From: Trematomus loennbergii | Lineage: Eukaryota > Chordata > Actinopteri > Perciformes > Nototheniidae | Length of the DNA: 64,000 nucleotides | NCBI GenBank assembly: GCA_012861695.1 | Contig: JAAOOA010000457.1 | Coordinates: 308,001-372,000 of the forward strand | Direction of reading: 5' to 3' | Shown here: piece by piece, positions 1-12,789 of the stretch | Numbering within the stretch: the stretch's first letter is position 1 | Layout: every line of letters starts with the position of its first letter | Notes under the pieces: generated by a model | The model's input: the letters and a program-made list of their open reading frames with translations, nothing else | Told to the model about the DNA's origin: nothing | Database searches by the model: none | Translations under genes and position numbers: made by a program

Positions 1-68
1 CAAAATATTTGGGTTTGAGAGATTACACTCTACCAATTAAAAGAAAAGTAGAAAAATGCCACCCATGT

Positions 69-560
69 TTACTGATTTACTTGGAAGACTAAAGTGCTCA
101 ACTGTGTTATTTGAAGTAGTGAAGAAAACAAATGGCTTACTTCAACCAAATCCTGTAAGTCTCTTAAAATATGTCTTTTTTCCATGCAGTACAGAGCTAT
201 ATGTGAAGCCATCAAATTGACAACCAATTGACGCCTCACAACACCGCTCATCCTCCACCAGCACATTTGAGGATCCATACAATCCACAGCTGCCTCAAAC
301 AAGTCTTGGGGGATCTTCTCCCCCGCATGCATCCCACCAACACTGCTACACGTCTGCCCTCCTGTCTTAAGCCAGCCTTGGGGTGCTGGAGCTGCTAATC
401 TGGCGCTATATAGCAGAAATGGAAATCCACATGTGTGTGAGTGCATGCTGGACGATGGGAGAGAAGTGGCTGCCCCTTCACCTTGGCGAGATGAAAAGCC
501 CTGAAAGCCCGGAGAGAAAAAAAACACTGGCAGGGCAGAAGTCAAACTCCCAAGGCCATC
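69..560 (-). other. Unassigned open stretch, CNE-like; mirrored at 48036-48527
   Basis: An open frame of 158 codons lies at 69-545 on the minus strand and, unchanged, at 48051-48527 on the plus strand. No domain, signal peptide or membrane segment is recognised, its start has no special context, and splice sites are not obvious. Balanced composition, AT-rich homeobox-like words and CAGCTG boxes make a conserved non-coding element as likely as a protein. No function is assigned. Confidence 0.25.
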
Positions 561-939
561 AGCGAGAGAGAGAGAGAGGAAAATCTACCAAACTTTTTCT
601 TTTAGCCCGCGGCAGATTGTCTGTGTGGTCAAACCGGAGACCTGCTGTGAGTTACTGTATATGAAATGTAGATTCAACGGCGTAGTAAACTTTAGGCAAC
701 TTGTGAAAGGAGACTGCAGTGACCTGGATTAGTGAATCCTTGTTTGTCGGACAGCTGCTGTGTTTCAGTTCTGTTTTGTTTGTGAGCCTGAGGTAATGCA
801 CCATGGTGTACTTTTTAATTTAGTTTTGGTCAAGCTGATTATAAGATGCATCTTTGTGCGCTGACCTAAAACACGTTTTCATTGATTATTTAATTTAAAA
901 GTTTACACTAAAGTCTGCACTCCAGCCTGGTATATCAGC

Positions 940-1109
<170 letters not shown>

Positions 1110-1145
1110 AGGGTTTATTTAACACATTAAAGATTTGATGCTCAC

Positions 1146-1195
1146 CAGTTTGTCCTTCTTCGCTGCGGTGGCATGTTGTTCATTGTCAGGTGTGT
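1146..1195 (-). pseudogene. hormad1 exon-14 copy 1, left arm, one base lost
   Basis: On the minus strand it reads GCAG, then a 50 bp match to hormad1 exon 14, then GTGAGC and the intron words ATCAAATCTTTAATGTG. One G is missing from the CCACCGGCAGCG segment, which shifts the frame. No other hormad1 exon lies near, so this is an isolated exon fragment. Confidence 0.9.
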
Positions 1196-1198
1196 CTG

Positions 1199-1284
<86 letters not shown>

Positions 1285-1320
1285 AGGGTTTATTTAACAC
1301 ATTAAAGATTTGATGCTCAC

Positions 1321-1371
1321 CAGTTTGTCCTTCTTCGCTGCCGGTGGCATGTTGTTCATTGTCAGGTGTGT
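1321..1371 (-). pseudogene. hormad1 exon-14 copy 2, left arm, full length
   Basis: Full 51 bp exon copy with acceptor and donor dinucleotides kept, reading THLTMNNMPPAAKKDKL. It differs from the true exon by two substitutions (N to H, V to M). It lies between CA tracts and is followed by the same 42 bp intron piece. Confidence 0.9.
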
Positions 1372-1417
1372 CTGCCACACACACACACACACACACACAC
1401 ACACCACACACACACAC

Positions 1418-1510
<93 letters not shown>

Positions 1511-1512
<2 letters not shown>

Positions 1513-2875
1513 CATGTATACATCACTTCAGGGGACATTACATTGACTTACATGCATTTCCTGGAGTCTTATCCTAACCTTAATCATAACCAATACATGC
1601 CTAACCCTAAACCTAACCAAGTCTTCACCCTAAAATGTATGATCCCCCTCATGGGGACCTCCATTTTGTCCCCATAAGGGAGGCGAGTCCCCACACGTGA
1701 CTGTGTAAACAGATTTAGGTCCCCACAAGTATAGTAATGCTCGGCCTAAATTGGGTTTTTTCATGAAAACGACGTAACATAATCGGGAACTATGATAGTT
1801 ATTTGATGAGGATTTTCAGAAGAGATTTGTGTTTAGTTTTTTGTGCTCTCATACGATGGCTGAGAGGTGAAATCATGTTATTAAATATTTCCATTAGGAG
1901 AAACGTGCCAGTTATAAAAAAAGAATGCAAATAGCTGCTGTTTAGCTTCAGACAAGATTTGCAGCGTTGCGTTCATGTGGCTCTTTTAGTAAACTCTGCT
2001 CAATTGTTTTTGTGTGTTTTAGTGTCATATTTGCAGTTTTTGAAAGTGCAGTGCATTCCTCCTAATGGAAGTGGGCCATGGTAGCACATTGGCACCTGTC
2101 GGCCCAATAAATAACAAGGTTTAACTTATAACTTCACCATATTAGTGTCAGAATATGATATATCTCATGTTTCAGAGGAGAACGCTCAGTGCTGATGTTT
2201 GGTGTAAAACTTTAATTAATTTAAGCCAAAGTTGTTCTCTAACTTTAAATGCATTGCTTATTTAATCACATATTTAATGTTACAGAGAAGTCCGTCTCTG
2301 TTTAAAACGTGTTTTGTGTGTTTTTCTTTCACACAATTGGATGTTCGAGCTTTACGGTACAGTTTAATGTTTGAGCAGCGTTTGACACCAGAAGGCTGTT
2401 CTTACATCAATCTGCTGAAGGGGGAAAGCTTATTTCTGAGCTCACATTTAATCTGAGTTTAACACACCAGTGGGATTTTCTAATATTACAGTTTGAAAGC
2501 CGATCAAGTACAGTCTGAAACTGAGTGGGAAAACGTAAAGCCTTTGGTACAGCGTTTAAACTTAGCAAAACATTACAAATATTCTCAAACGAATCGATTT
2601 TGGATTTTTGAGTGAGGAAGACAGAATAGATTTTTTAGAGAAAGGAAATCACATGAGACATTATTAATTTTCAAAGAAGAGTATTCTTACATGTCTGAGT
2701 GTATCTTTATCAGAATCTGTACTTTACGCCCACATCATGGACTTTGACGTTGTTACAGTAAAGGAAAGTGTAGATAAAAGGAAATTCAATATACGTAAAG
2801 TAACTTAGAAATAAAGACGTTAATAAAATAAAATAAAATCAGTAGAAATACATGGAAACAAATAAGTAGCAGCAT
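1511..2875. other. Dispersed GGGGAC-rich repeat, then unassigned sequence
   Basis: 1511-1735 (mirrored 46845-47070) has short CCTAACC-like words and paired GGGGACC/GTCCCC boxes and resembles a dispersed fish repeat. 1736-2875 is AT-rich with no gene, RNA or splice pattern that I recognise. Confidence 0.35.
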
Positions 2876-5560
2876 TAATAACGTAAGTGAGGAAGCAGCC
2901 AATAATAATAATATATGCTGCATTGTAGGTACTCTAGTCTAAAACAACAACCACCAAGTACAGCTAAAGGTTGAACTGACCTGAACAAGAAAGGCTTCAT
3001 ATTGTCTGCAGTACAATAAAAGAAAGCCCCCCCCCCCATTATTACCATTATCACAAGAGACCGTTTAGTGACACCCATGCAGAGTATCGATACCATATCA
3101 CAGGAGAGCACATCATGACATATCGCATTATTGATTATTTGTCACACCCCTTTGGTAATTAAGGTTAAAGACACGTGAAAATGGAACATTTGCCCTTCCT
3201 CGTGCTCCATCCTTTTGTTGCACACTGGAGAAACACACATGTTATCTTGCCCAGCTGGAACGTGGAGTATCAAGACGACATGAATCTGACTTTTTTCGGA
3301 GTATTTCTTGACCTAAAGACAGTGGTTCTGGTTGAAATGCTTACTTAGTTCCCACCCACCTCAAGAATTGCGTCTCAATCCATTATTGGACTAATTTACC
3401 AACATTTTACAGTTCCTTTGAAATACAAACAAGGATGCACGGAGACTTTTATTGTACTGTATGTAGTTTGTGAGTGTAGTTCTTGAAAAGTTGAGGAAAT
3501 AACTTCATTCCCGAGCCTCAGTGTACTATCACAGAGAGGACAATAACGCACATTTTAGCGCCCATCCTTTGCCCCTCTGACCAATTCCTTCATGAATACT
3601 TAACCACTAATTCACTTGCTTCAGCGTTAAAACTCATTTTAAAACGCATGCCTGCAGGAACTAGCAGTGACCATAATCATTTCTTTGTCCACTTTCTGTG
3701 TGTTTTCAGAAACTACAGTAAATCCACCCATTTACAACGATCAATACCCAGAGAAAAAAGTCCACTGCGGATGCCTGAACAGCTGATGCTGGAGGTTAAG
3801 TGTTTCCCAGTACACATAGAGGTATGTGTGCTTTAAAGAAAAAAGTGTAAAGCACAGAAGTGATCTATGTCCTTAAGCACCTCTGTGTGCTTTTGCTGGC
3901 ACTCTTGATGAGTTGCTGCTATGATTGGGTGGAAAAACAAGTGTAAGTGATGTGGCCCCGCAGTCACCTGACCATCAGGAAGGCGCGTCTGCCACCGAGC
4001 TGCACCCGGTCCGAATGGCACAGGTATATACGGCAGTCAGTAGTTATTCATCATCCATAATGTTAACGATTACAGCATGTCGATAACAAACCCAGGAGTT
4101 AAATGAGTTTGTGCACTCAGCTACGCCTGCGCCTTGCTGGTTCAAGGTCACTCCCTTCCCTCTCTGACAGGAGGGATGATTCCCGGGCCGTCTGCAACAC
4201 ACACATCTTAACTCAAGGTCAAGTGTGCCACTATTTAGAACAAATAGATACATAAAACACTCAATCTTGTGGGTTGTTTAAGTATGGGCCAGGACCTTGA
4301 GCTGGGATAAAGTTGGCCGGCAGCTCGTATATTTCGTCCTGTACTTGTATTTCAACTTGACACCTCACCCACCCCACCCCTTTCTTCTCTCTCTCCCATT
4401 TTTGAAGTCCCCCTTATGTGAGTGAACGGGGAAAAGTTCGATTTTTAGGTCATGTAAGAGCTCAGCGGAGTGCAATGTGGACGGATCTTGAGCGTCTTTG
4501 GATGACAAACTATGTTTATCATCCAGGCCAGCTGAATTTAGACTCCGCGGCCTCCTTCTCCTTTTTTTAAGCTGCTCCGTCAAACATACCATGACCAAAG
4601 CTTGCTATTCACCTATGGATGGTGGAGAAAAAATCTAAACACAGAGGGGCCCCTTTGTGTTTGAGCAAGAGCAGGACAAGGCTAGGGCGCGTGGCGAGAG
4701 GATACACTTGATTCGGAGTCAGTTAGCAGCTCATGCCTATCGAAATGGACAATGGGGCAAGGGCAAGTGTCTCCCTCCCCTCAGCTTCCCTCTCTCCCTC
4801 TCCCTGTCTCTCGGCGTGCGTCCCCCCGGAGACACGAGCCGGGGGCTGGGACCACTGATGGCCAAGCGTGACATTTAAACCCCTGCCCTGCGGTAGCTTT
4901 AGGGGGGCTTTGTGGAGGAGATAGAGTGAGGAGGAGGAGGTGGGGCTCAAAGAGAGAGAGAAGGTCCATCTGAGCACAGAGAAAGAAAAAAGGGGGTACG
5001 GACACAGACCCTATAAAATCCCTCCATGCACACGCACTCCCCTCCCTTCCTTTAGAAATCCTCAGTATGTCAGTGAGGTGGGGGCCCCATTGTGAAGAAA
5101 AGGGCCCTTTGGTGGTAAACAATTCAGCTGTCCACTCTGATCACAATGGGGGCACATCCCATTGCTTTGAGCATCTGTTTGGAGTAGGTGTCGGTCCCTT
5201 CGCCAGCGTTGACCATACATATACCCGGTGAGCGACTAAACCCCACCACCACCTGCTCTCTGCCCCCCCCAAAAAGCCCCTCCTCCTCTTTATCATTTCT
5301 TATTCGGATCAATACTGTTGACTCTGACTCACTGCAGTGTCTCTCGAAAAAAAAAGGACAAGTTGAATAGCCTCGTTGGCCGCTCAGTAGCATCGCATGC
5401 TTTTTAAATTGTGTACAGTCGCCGAGGCCAACTGTACGAGCTGATTAAGGCATGCATGAGCAGGAAGAGGTTTTCTGTCCTGACACGAGGCAGCAGGGGC
5501 TTTTCTGTGGAGGCCTCGTTGTGTTTTGCAGTTATTTCATGGCTGCTTATCGCCCCCTTG
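2876..5560. other. Gene-free stretch with CNE-like blocks (mirrored 42960-45710)
   Basis: No convincing gene. 3640-5560 has balanced composition, few repeats and clustered factor-like motifs, typical of developmental enhancers. TCAAGGTCA (the NR5A/ERR extended half-site) occurs at 4142-4150 and 4213-4221, with a near match on the opposite strand at 4292-4300. Conservation cannot be judged from one sequence, so the CNE label is inference. Confidence 0.3.
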
Positions 5561-5699
5561 TGGTGGTTCACAGTATTTCATTCCTACATGAATACATTCA
5601 TTACAGTAAGGGGCTCACTCTATATGTAAGTATTGACAACCCCAACAAATACAAGTTGCGCATTAAAAATAAAATGCACAGCTTTTCTACTTTTAATTC

Positions 5700-6480
5700 T
5701 GATATAAACATATTTCAATTTTGAGAGTAATATTTTAAATTTGACTTTTTTTTTGTGTTTTCATTTTTATAATTTTTTACATATTTATATTTCTTGACAA
5801 CATTTATGTTTTAGTTGTATAATGTTTTAAAATATTTTTCTATTAGTGGTATATTTGCTTCTTTTTTTAAACACATTTTTATTATTTTTGTATTCCTTTA
5901 ATTGTGTTGTATCTATACGGCATTTTACACAAAAGCAAATAATTGTCATGCTTAAATATACCTGGCAATAAACCTGATTCTGAGAAAGCATCCAATCATA
6001 TTTTAGACTTCACTGTAAATGCATTGTATTCATATTATTTTGTTGCTTATCTGTATCTACAACCTATTTGCATATTGTATTTCCCTCGTGTCTCTTCCAT
6101 ATTATGTGTCTCATGTACAACTCTTTGAATGAGTGTGTTACTAAATGGGCAATCATTTCCTCTAAGAAGCAGTATATAAAGTATGCTAAAATGGAAGAAG
6201 ACTAAGTAAAAAAACATCAAACATGAACTTAAATACAGTATTTTATTCCTTTGAACCCTGGCTACTTCCCATGTGTTGCTATTGTATCGCAGTGTGTAAG
6301 ACAGTACAAGGATCCTTTTAGGTATTTACTTAAAAACCTAAAATTAAACATAACCCCTTGTATCACTTACACTGTATTTATTGACAATTTAACTTCATTA
6401 TGTATTTATGTCTTAAGGTATATTGTTTGTTGCAGTGTTTGAGGAGCTTTAAGAGTTTAATTGCCAAAAACAACACTGTA
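5700..6480. other. AT-rich spacer without recognised genes
   Basis: Long T and A runs and low-complexity AT DNA. No gene, RNA or intact mobile element seen. Mirrored at 42070-42900. Confidence 0.5.
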
Positions 6481-6745
6481 TGCTTATCCTTACAACCTCT
6501 CCATTTTGTCCGGTAAATATTTGACTGACATATTTCGTGTTTCTAATCCAACATGTCTGCCCTCTGATTCAAAGGGTTAACAGGGAGATTTTCATTGCTA
6601 AAAACAACACTATATGACAATAAAAACCCTTTAAAATCCTTACAACCTCTCCATTTATCCGTTAGATATTTGACTGACATATTTCCTGTTTCTAATCCAA
6701 CATGTCTGCCCTCTTCCTGATTCAAAGGGTTAACAGGGAGCGGGG
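6480..6745. repeat. Two-copy tandem duplication (about 170 bp)
   Basis: The block reading TTTGACTGACATATTT...AACATGTCTGCCCTC...GGGTTAACAGGGAG occurs at about 6520-6580 and again at about 6668-6740, separated by CAATAAAAACCC sequence. The same pair is present in the right arm (about 41820-42060), so the duplication predates the split of the arms. Confidence 0.85.
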
Positions 6746-7183
6746 TTTCTCTGCTAATCAGCTCGGAAACATTTGCTGCCCTTCTGGCAAGGTCAGAGGG
6801 GTCACGGTCCCTGGGCTGGGTGTCCGATGCATCCCTCGCTCCTCCCCCCTCCTGTGAAGCCCCCCACCCCCCCCAGGGTGCTATTCGCCCTGCAGGCACA
6901 ATCACCGCACCTCCACTATAGGCTCACAGACGCTGGCTTTAATCTACGGAGCCCTGTCTGTCCATCAGTGTGTCAGCGTGTCTTTCCTTGACCGCACACA
7001 CTGGGCGGCCCTGCAATGAACCTATCGACTGCAGACCATATCCATCACTGATCCCATCCATATAAACAATGCCAAAAATAGAAACAATCATAACCCCAAC
7101 AAATCCTAAATGAGCAATCTTTCCCACTTCGTTTTTGCTCCTTTCTGTCCTTTGGATTTGCGCCTGGCCGACGCGCTCACAAG
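6746..7183. other. CNE-like block (mirrored 41380-41810)
   Basis: GC-balanced unique sequence with no splice or coding pattern, ending where a LINE tail starts. Possible regulatory DNA, judged by appearance only. Confidence 0.25.
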
Positions 7184-7330
7184 GTCCAAGGTTCAAGGCT
7201 TTTATTAGTCATACGTACATAGCTACAGTGTAGTTATGACGATGAACATCTTAGGTCACATGCTCCTCTAACACAATAAAACAGATAAACAGAAAAGATA
7301 GTGCAAGTAAATACAAAAAGAAAAATAGTA
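7184..7330 (-). mobile_element. LINE 3' tail, reverse orientation
   Basis: The tail words TTCAAGGCTTTTATTAGTCAT and TACAGTGTAGTTATGACGA are those shared by many copies here (for example 12790-13020, 37622-37720). Minus-strand insertion, strongly 5' truncated. Mirrored at about 41215-41375. Confidence 0.75.
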
Positions 7331-7754
7331 AAATCATCACACAGAGAGATGTTGTAACATGTCTCTTTTAACACAAATAAAAGTGTCTTACAGACGATGA
7401 TGGAGACAGTTACGTCACATAAAATAAACAACTTCAACTCGTAATTTCTCTGCAGTGCAGCGGTCAAAAAAACGTATCGTCAGCTGGACTCTTTTGTACC
7501 AGCTGAGGCAATCACAGCGTCAATCAGCTGTTTCGTTTAACTGCATGTGCGGATCACAATGAATTGACATTAATTAACAACCTATTCCATTCCATAACCA
7601 ATATTCAATATTTTACGCATAATTAAACGATTACATAATCACAATAGTAACGTTTTGGCTTCTATAAATCCCAAGTCTGACATTCCTGGCTCTTACATAA
7701 ATATATATTTTATATCAGAAGAAACACATCCATTTTTATTTGCCTAAAAATGTA

Positions 7755-7870
7755 TTGTCAGAATCAGAATACCTTTATTAGTCCCACAGAGGGGAAATTT
7801 ACATCGTTACATGTTGGGAAAATAGTGAATGTCCTCTTCCAATATCAGAGTAACATGATAACAAAGGTAT
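7755..7870 (-). mobile_element. Second LINE-type 3' tail family
   Basis: GAATCAGAATACCTTTATTA followed by GTCCCACAGAGGGGAAATTT is a widespread fish retroposon tail. Minus orientation; only the end is kept. Mirrored at about 40665-40770. Confidence 0.6.
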
Positions 7871-8036
7871 CCCAACTGTAGCTGTGAACATGACAGGATG
7901 TATGATTACCTAGAAGAGCATCAGGACTGTTTTAGGCATATGATAGCTATGTGATTAACATGATGATTCAGCCTCTATGGAGATAGACATATGACAAGCA
8001 TGCTCATTCTGACGTGGAGCTAATCTGAACTAAACA

Positions 8037-8512
8037 TTGAATACTGTTTCTATTCCTCCATCTTGTGACTGTGTAACTCAGTCTCTTGGATATCAGCATG
8101 TGAAGGACACTGTTCAGGAACTAGTTGATGCTCTGTATGTGATGACTACTTCCATTCTGGAGAGGATCAGAGATACATGGATCCTGAGATTGAAGCTCAA
8201 GCCGGTGACCAGGGACCAGAGACAGTTTCATCCACAGGCCATAAGACTGTTAAACACCTGAACCTTTGAAAGAACATCCATAACATTAATCTGTTTGCAA
8301 CTCATACATATCAATAATCCAATTACTTGTATATAGACTATTCTTTACAATTTCTATTATATTCTATTCTATTTTATTGTATTTACTTGCACTATTATCT
8401 GTGTTATTGTGTTGCTCTGTTGGAGGAGCCTGTGACCTCAGATCTTCATGTCATATCTACACTGTTGCTATGTACACATGACAATAAAAGTCTTGAATCT
8501 TGAACCTTGAAA
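8037..8512 (+). mobile_element. LINE ORF2 C-terminus with 3' tail (L2/CR1-like)
   Basis: The reading frame ends RQFHPQAIRLLNT-stop, which matches the typical C-terminal FFPxAIRLLN end of L2/CR1-clade reverse-transcriptase proteins. About 200 bp of 3' UTR follow and then the tail AATAAAAGTCTTGAATCTTG. Only about 75 codons remain, with no RT or endonuclease domain, so the copy is dead. Mirrored with small indels at about 40000-40505. Confidence 0.75.
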
Positions 8513-8948
8513 GACAGCTTAATGTTACATAAGACACATGCATAAAAATGTCTTCAAAAAATAATAAAAAACGGGCCGGACCCTGGTTTCTGATTGGTCC
8601 GTAGGGGCGTCCCCCCCCCCCTGTTGTTTGGTCAGCTGATTGATCTGTTAACACTGGCCGCTGGACGTGTGTCCCTGAATTTAATTTCAGAATTCATTTT
8701 CTGGGAGACGTGTGTGTACAGACATGATGTAGAGTCCCAGCATCAGAGTGAAGGATGGAGGGTGGAGGCAAAATAAAAATGCAATTAGATTCCTTTCCCC
8801 TTCCCCACCTCCATCTATAGACGTGTGCTTGCAAGGAACGCTTTTCTCTACCTTTAACACATGTATATGTTTTCATTTTCAGTTAAACAAATTGAAATAC
8901 AGTTCTTCAGAAAGCAAATTACATTAGACGTAACTCCAACAAACTTAA

Positions 8949-10873
8949 AGAGGACATATGATGCTCAAATATGAACTAATGTCAGGGTCATATCAGTATG
9001 TAGTGTCTCTACTTTAAAGAGTCCTCTCCTGCTGATGTTCAGGTGTATATCAGTATGTAGTGTCTCTACTTTAAAGAGTCCTCTCCTGCTGATGTTCAGG
9101 TGTATATCAGTATGTAGTGTCTCTACTTTAAAGAGTCCTCTCCTGCTGATGTTCAGGTGTATATCAGTATGTAGTGTCTCTACTTTAAAGAGTCCTCTCT
9201 GCTGATGTTCAGGTGTATATCAGTATGTAGTGTCTCTACTTTAAAGAGTCCTCTCCTGCTGATGTTCAGGTGTATATCAGTATGTAGTGTCTCTACTTTA
9301 AAGAGTCCTCTCCTGCTGATGTTCAGGTGTATATCAGTATGTAGTGTCTCTACTTTAAAGAGTCCTCTCCTGCTGATGTTCAGGTGTATATCAGTATGTA
9401 GTGTCTCTACTTTAAAGAGTCCTCTCCTGCTGATGTTCAGGTGTATATCAGTATGTAGTGTCTCTACTTTAAAGAGTCCTCTCCTGATGATGTTCAGGTG
9501 TATATCAGTATGTAGTGTCTCTACTTTAAAGAGTCCTCTACTGCTGATGTTCAGGTGTATATCAGTATGTAGTGTCTCTACTTTAAAGAGTCCTCTCCTG
9601 CTGATGTTCAGGTGTATATCAGTATGTAGTGTCTCTACTTTAAAGAGTCCTCTCCTGCTGATGTTCAGGTGTGTATCAGTATGTAGTGTCTCTACTTTAA
9701 AGAGTTCTCTCCTGCTGATGTTCAGGTGTATATCAGTATGTAGTGTCTCTACTTTAAAGAGTCCTCTCCTGCTGATGTTCAGGTGTATATCAGTGTGTAG
9801 TGTCTCTACTTTAAAGAGTCCCTCCTGCTGATGTTCAGGTGTATATCAGTATGTAGTGTCTCTACTTTAAAGAGTCCTCTCCTGCTGATGTTCAGGTGTA
9901 TATCAGTATGTATTGTCTCTACTTTAAAGAGTCCTCTCCTGCTGATGTTCAGGTGTATATCAGTATGTAGTGTCTCTACTTTAAAGAGTCCTCTCCTGCT
10001 GATGTTCAGGTGTATATCAGTATGTAGTGTCTCTACTTTAAAGAGTCCTCTCCTGCTGATGTTCAGGTGTATATCAGTATGTAGTGTCTCTACTTTAAAG
10101 AGTCCTCTCCTGCTGATGTTCAGGTGTATCTCAGTATGTAGTGTCTCTACTTTAAAGAGTCCTCTCCTGCTGATGTTCAGGTGTATATCAGTATGTAGTG
10201 TCTCTACTTTAAAGAGTCCTCTCCTGCTGATGTTCAGGTGTATATCAGTATGTAGTGTCTCTACTTTAAAGAGTCCTCTCCTGCTGATGTTCAGGTGTAT
10301 ATCAGTATGTAGTGTCTCTACTTTAAAGAGTCCTCTCCTGCTGATGTTCAGGTGTATATCAGTATGTAGTGTCTCTACTTTAAAGAGTCCTCTCCTGCTG
10401 ATGTTCAGGTGTATATCAGTATGTAGTGTCTCTACTTTAAAGAGTCCTCTCCTGCTGATTTCAGGTGTATATCAGTATGTAGTGTCTCTACTTTAAAGAG
10501 TCCTCTCCTGCTGATGTTCAGGTGTATATCAGTATGTAGTGTCTCTACTTTAAAGAGTCTCTCCTGCTGATGTTCAGGTGTATATCAGTATGTAGTGTCT
10601 CTACTTTAAAGAGTCCTCTCCTGCTGATGTTCAGGTTGGAGATGCCCCGCCCTTAGCCTATCACGTACAATGTGTTGGAGCGCTAGCCAATAGAAGCGCG
10701 AGTGTTACATAGCGATGTCACTATGTTCCTGAAGTAAACAAAGGAGTCCAATGGAGGTGTTGCAGGCAGGGAACACAGGGATTTTAGACTTTGCAGACCG
10801 TTGACATGCACTAAAACCTATTAAACACACTAAACAGGAAAGGGAAAGCCCAACAAATCATAATCGGGTCTCT
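8949..10873 (+). mobile_element. TTAA-flanked element with internal 57 bp minisatellite (left arm)
   Basis: Flanked by TTAA at 8945-8948 and 10874-10877, with imperfect terminal inverted repeats (AGAGGACATATGATG against AGAGACCCGATTATGATT on the other strand). There is no transposase. A TTAA target duplication is typical of piggyBac-type elements, but the class is inferred from the target alone. Most of the length is the tandem array; a single-copy part with CCAAT-like words follows at 10637-10873. The right-arm copy is 38424-39555. Confidence 0.75.
8990..10636 (+). repeat. 57 bp minisatellite, about 29 units
   Basis: The unit contains TATCAGTATGTAGTGTCTC, TACTTTAAAGAGTCCTCTCC and TGCTGATGTTCAGG. 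As 57 is a multiple of three and the unit lacks a stop in one frame, it gives long false open frames (repeating MFRCISVCSVSTLKSPLLL). A few units carry one-base deletions. Confidence 0.97.
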
Positions 10874-11138
10874 TTAACTGATAAAGATCTAACCTCACTA
10901 GTCAATAGTGTTATCAAGAGACAACCGATAGTTATAAAAGGACTTTACTTGTACAGAATTAACATGGCTATTAATCATTTTCCTTTAAAACAAACCTCCA
11001 GGAATGAAAAGACATTCCAGTATTCTCAACATTTTGGTCAAGTGTGAATCCCCTTTTTATTTAACTTGTAAATCCTGCTCAAAAAATCATAGTTTTCCAC
11101 AAACAAGCCTTTACTTTCAACGAATATGTAATTGAAAG

Positions 11139-11450
11139 TTGCCAAAATCAAAGTCTTTAACTTTCATCATCCAAGGGTTATCCTCCAAGACAATTTCTCA
11201 ATATGGTATTTTCCACTTGGACACATTCAGCCTTTTGGGCTCTGTTAATCGCTTCATTTCTGTGATGCAGTGTTGTGGTAACGTCTACAGCCGAGAGAGA
11301 TACTGCTTGTCTCCAAAACATGACCAGACCTGCACAAAAGGTGCCGGTAACACTTATATGAAGGTACACATATTCACCATCAACTTCTATGCATGTAGCA
11401 GTATATTGGCTCTTTATTAGTCATTATAAAACACTTATTAATGCCTTAAC
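11139..11450. other. Unassigned dispersed repeat-like segment
   Basis: GGTGCCGGTAACACTTATAT and CATTATAAAACACTTATTAA are words seen in abundant fish repeats. The short open frames on both strands show no domain. Mirrored at about 37815-38150. Confidence 0.35.
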
Positions 11451-11660
11451 TTGTATATAGACTCGTACTGCACTATTCCACATCATCACTTTATTTTATT
11501 TTATAACTATTATTCTTTTGTATGGCTCTTGCTCTTATTGTTATTATGTTATTATGTTGCATTGTTGGAGAAGCCTGTGACATAAGATGTTCAACTACAT
11601 AATTACTCTGTAGCTATGTCAGATTGACAATAAAGAGCCTTGAACCTTGAACCTTATTCT
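11451..11660 (+). mobile_element. LINE 3' tail, forward orientation
   Basis: Ends TTGACAATAAAGAGCCTTGA followed by repeated ACCTTGAACC words, the same family as 8270-8512. 5' truncated. Mirrored at about 37622-37835. Confidence 0.75.
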
Positions 11661-12413
11661 GCATGACCATATTCCACAAGTATTAAAACCATTAGCTGAG
11701 AGTTTTTCCTCAATAACCCTCTAATGAGTGCTTATTTATTGCAAGTAAGGACGTTGTTGTACATGAGTTTGGTCTCAATATGGGCAGCACAAGAATAGTA
11801 ACTCTCCATAATAACACTATCTATTCTGATGTAGCAAGACATGAAACTACAAGTGTTAATTGTTTCAAAATAACTTAAAATGTGGTGTTTTCTAACTCAG
11901 AATATTGTTTTCTGGCTCAAATATGCATGTTAATGAACAACTAAATGATGTGAATATGTGTACCTTACTACTTTTAAATCCAGGCTGGAGACTTTTCCTT
12001 TTGCCCTTTCCTTTAATTGAGCTATTCATATCTTAAACTGCACTGTACATTTTTTCCTTTAATGTTATTTTATTATCTTTGCTTTTTAATGACATGCCAT
12101 TTTCTTAATGTCTTTCATTTTCATTTAGGTGCTATAAAAATACACTTGCCTTGCCTTAATCTAAAGTGTTACCAAGGTGCCTTTCCCCTCATTGCATTTC
12201 ATCACTTATCAATACCCTGAGAACACCCGCTGCTGTCAAAACAATAACAGAAAAACGTTGAGAAATGCCACTGTGAGGTGAGGCAACCTGATTCATTTCA
12301 CAGCTCATAAAGCGCGTCGATGCGTTGCTGCTGCCGTGTGCGTATTGCCCACCACTCTCCACTTTCAGAAATACCATAAAAAAACGCACAGAGACAATGA
12401 AATAAATGCAGTG
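11661..12413. other. Gene-free inner end of left arm
   Basis: It includes a retroposon tail at about 12125-12165 (GTGCTATAAAAATACACTTG) and unique sequence at 12220-12413 matching 36871-37065 reversed. No gene was recognised. Confidence 0.5.
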
Positions 12414-12513
12414 NNNNNNNNNNNNNNNNNNNNNNNNNNNNNNNNNNNNNNNNNNNNNNNNNNNNNNNNNNNNNNNNNNNNNNNNNNNNNNNNNNNNNNN
12501 NNNNNNNNNNNNN
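12414..12513. other. Assembly gap of exactly 100 N
   Basis: Exactly 100 N, the usual placeholder for a scaffold join of unknown size. The base before it is the last base of the left inverted-repeat arm. The sequence after it does not match the continuation beyond the right arm (leftward from 36870). Confidence 1.
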
Positions 12514-12789
12514 AAACAATAACGTGACAATGTTTATCAGCTCTTACGAAACCAGGATAGAGTGACCGAATCCTTAGGGCACAGTTCAGAAGACAACGAT
12601 AGTATTTGCGCAATCCACTGACAAGCAGTAGCCAAACAGGTCAGAGACCAGTCTTTCATGTCCCTGTCAACTACATTTTGAGGACAGTCATTTTGTCCAC
12701 ATTGAACCACAGCGTAAATTAAGTGGTTTTATTGCATGCTGAAATGATATGAGGAAATATCAGGAGTAAAGTGCATAGGATTACAGAAG

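Noticed and set aside
1570..1632. CCTAACC words resembling telomere repeats
   Set aside because: Too degenerate and short; part of a dispersed GGGGAC-rich repeat also present in the right arm.
4365..4598. 77-codon frame with a KKRRRRPR basic stretch, identical in both arms
   Set aside because: No recognised domain, no splice evidence, and it is embedded in CNE-like DNA; identity between arms follows from the arm duplication.
9205..10496. Long open frames of repeating MFRCISVCSVSTLKSPLLL
   Set aside because: They are the 57 bp minisatellite read in one frame; the unit length is divisible by three and has no stop.
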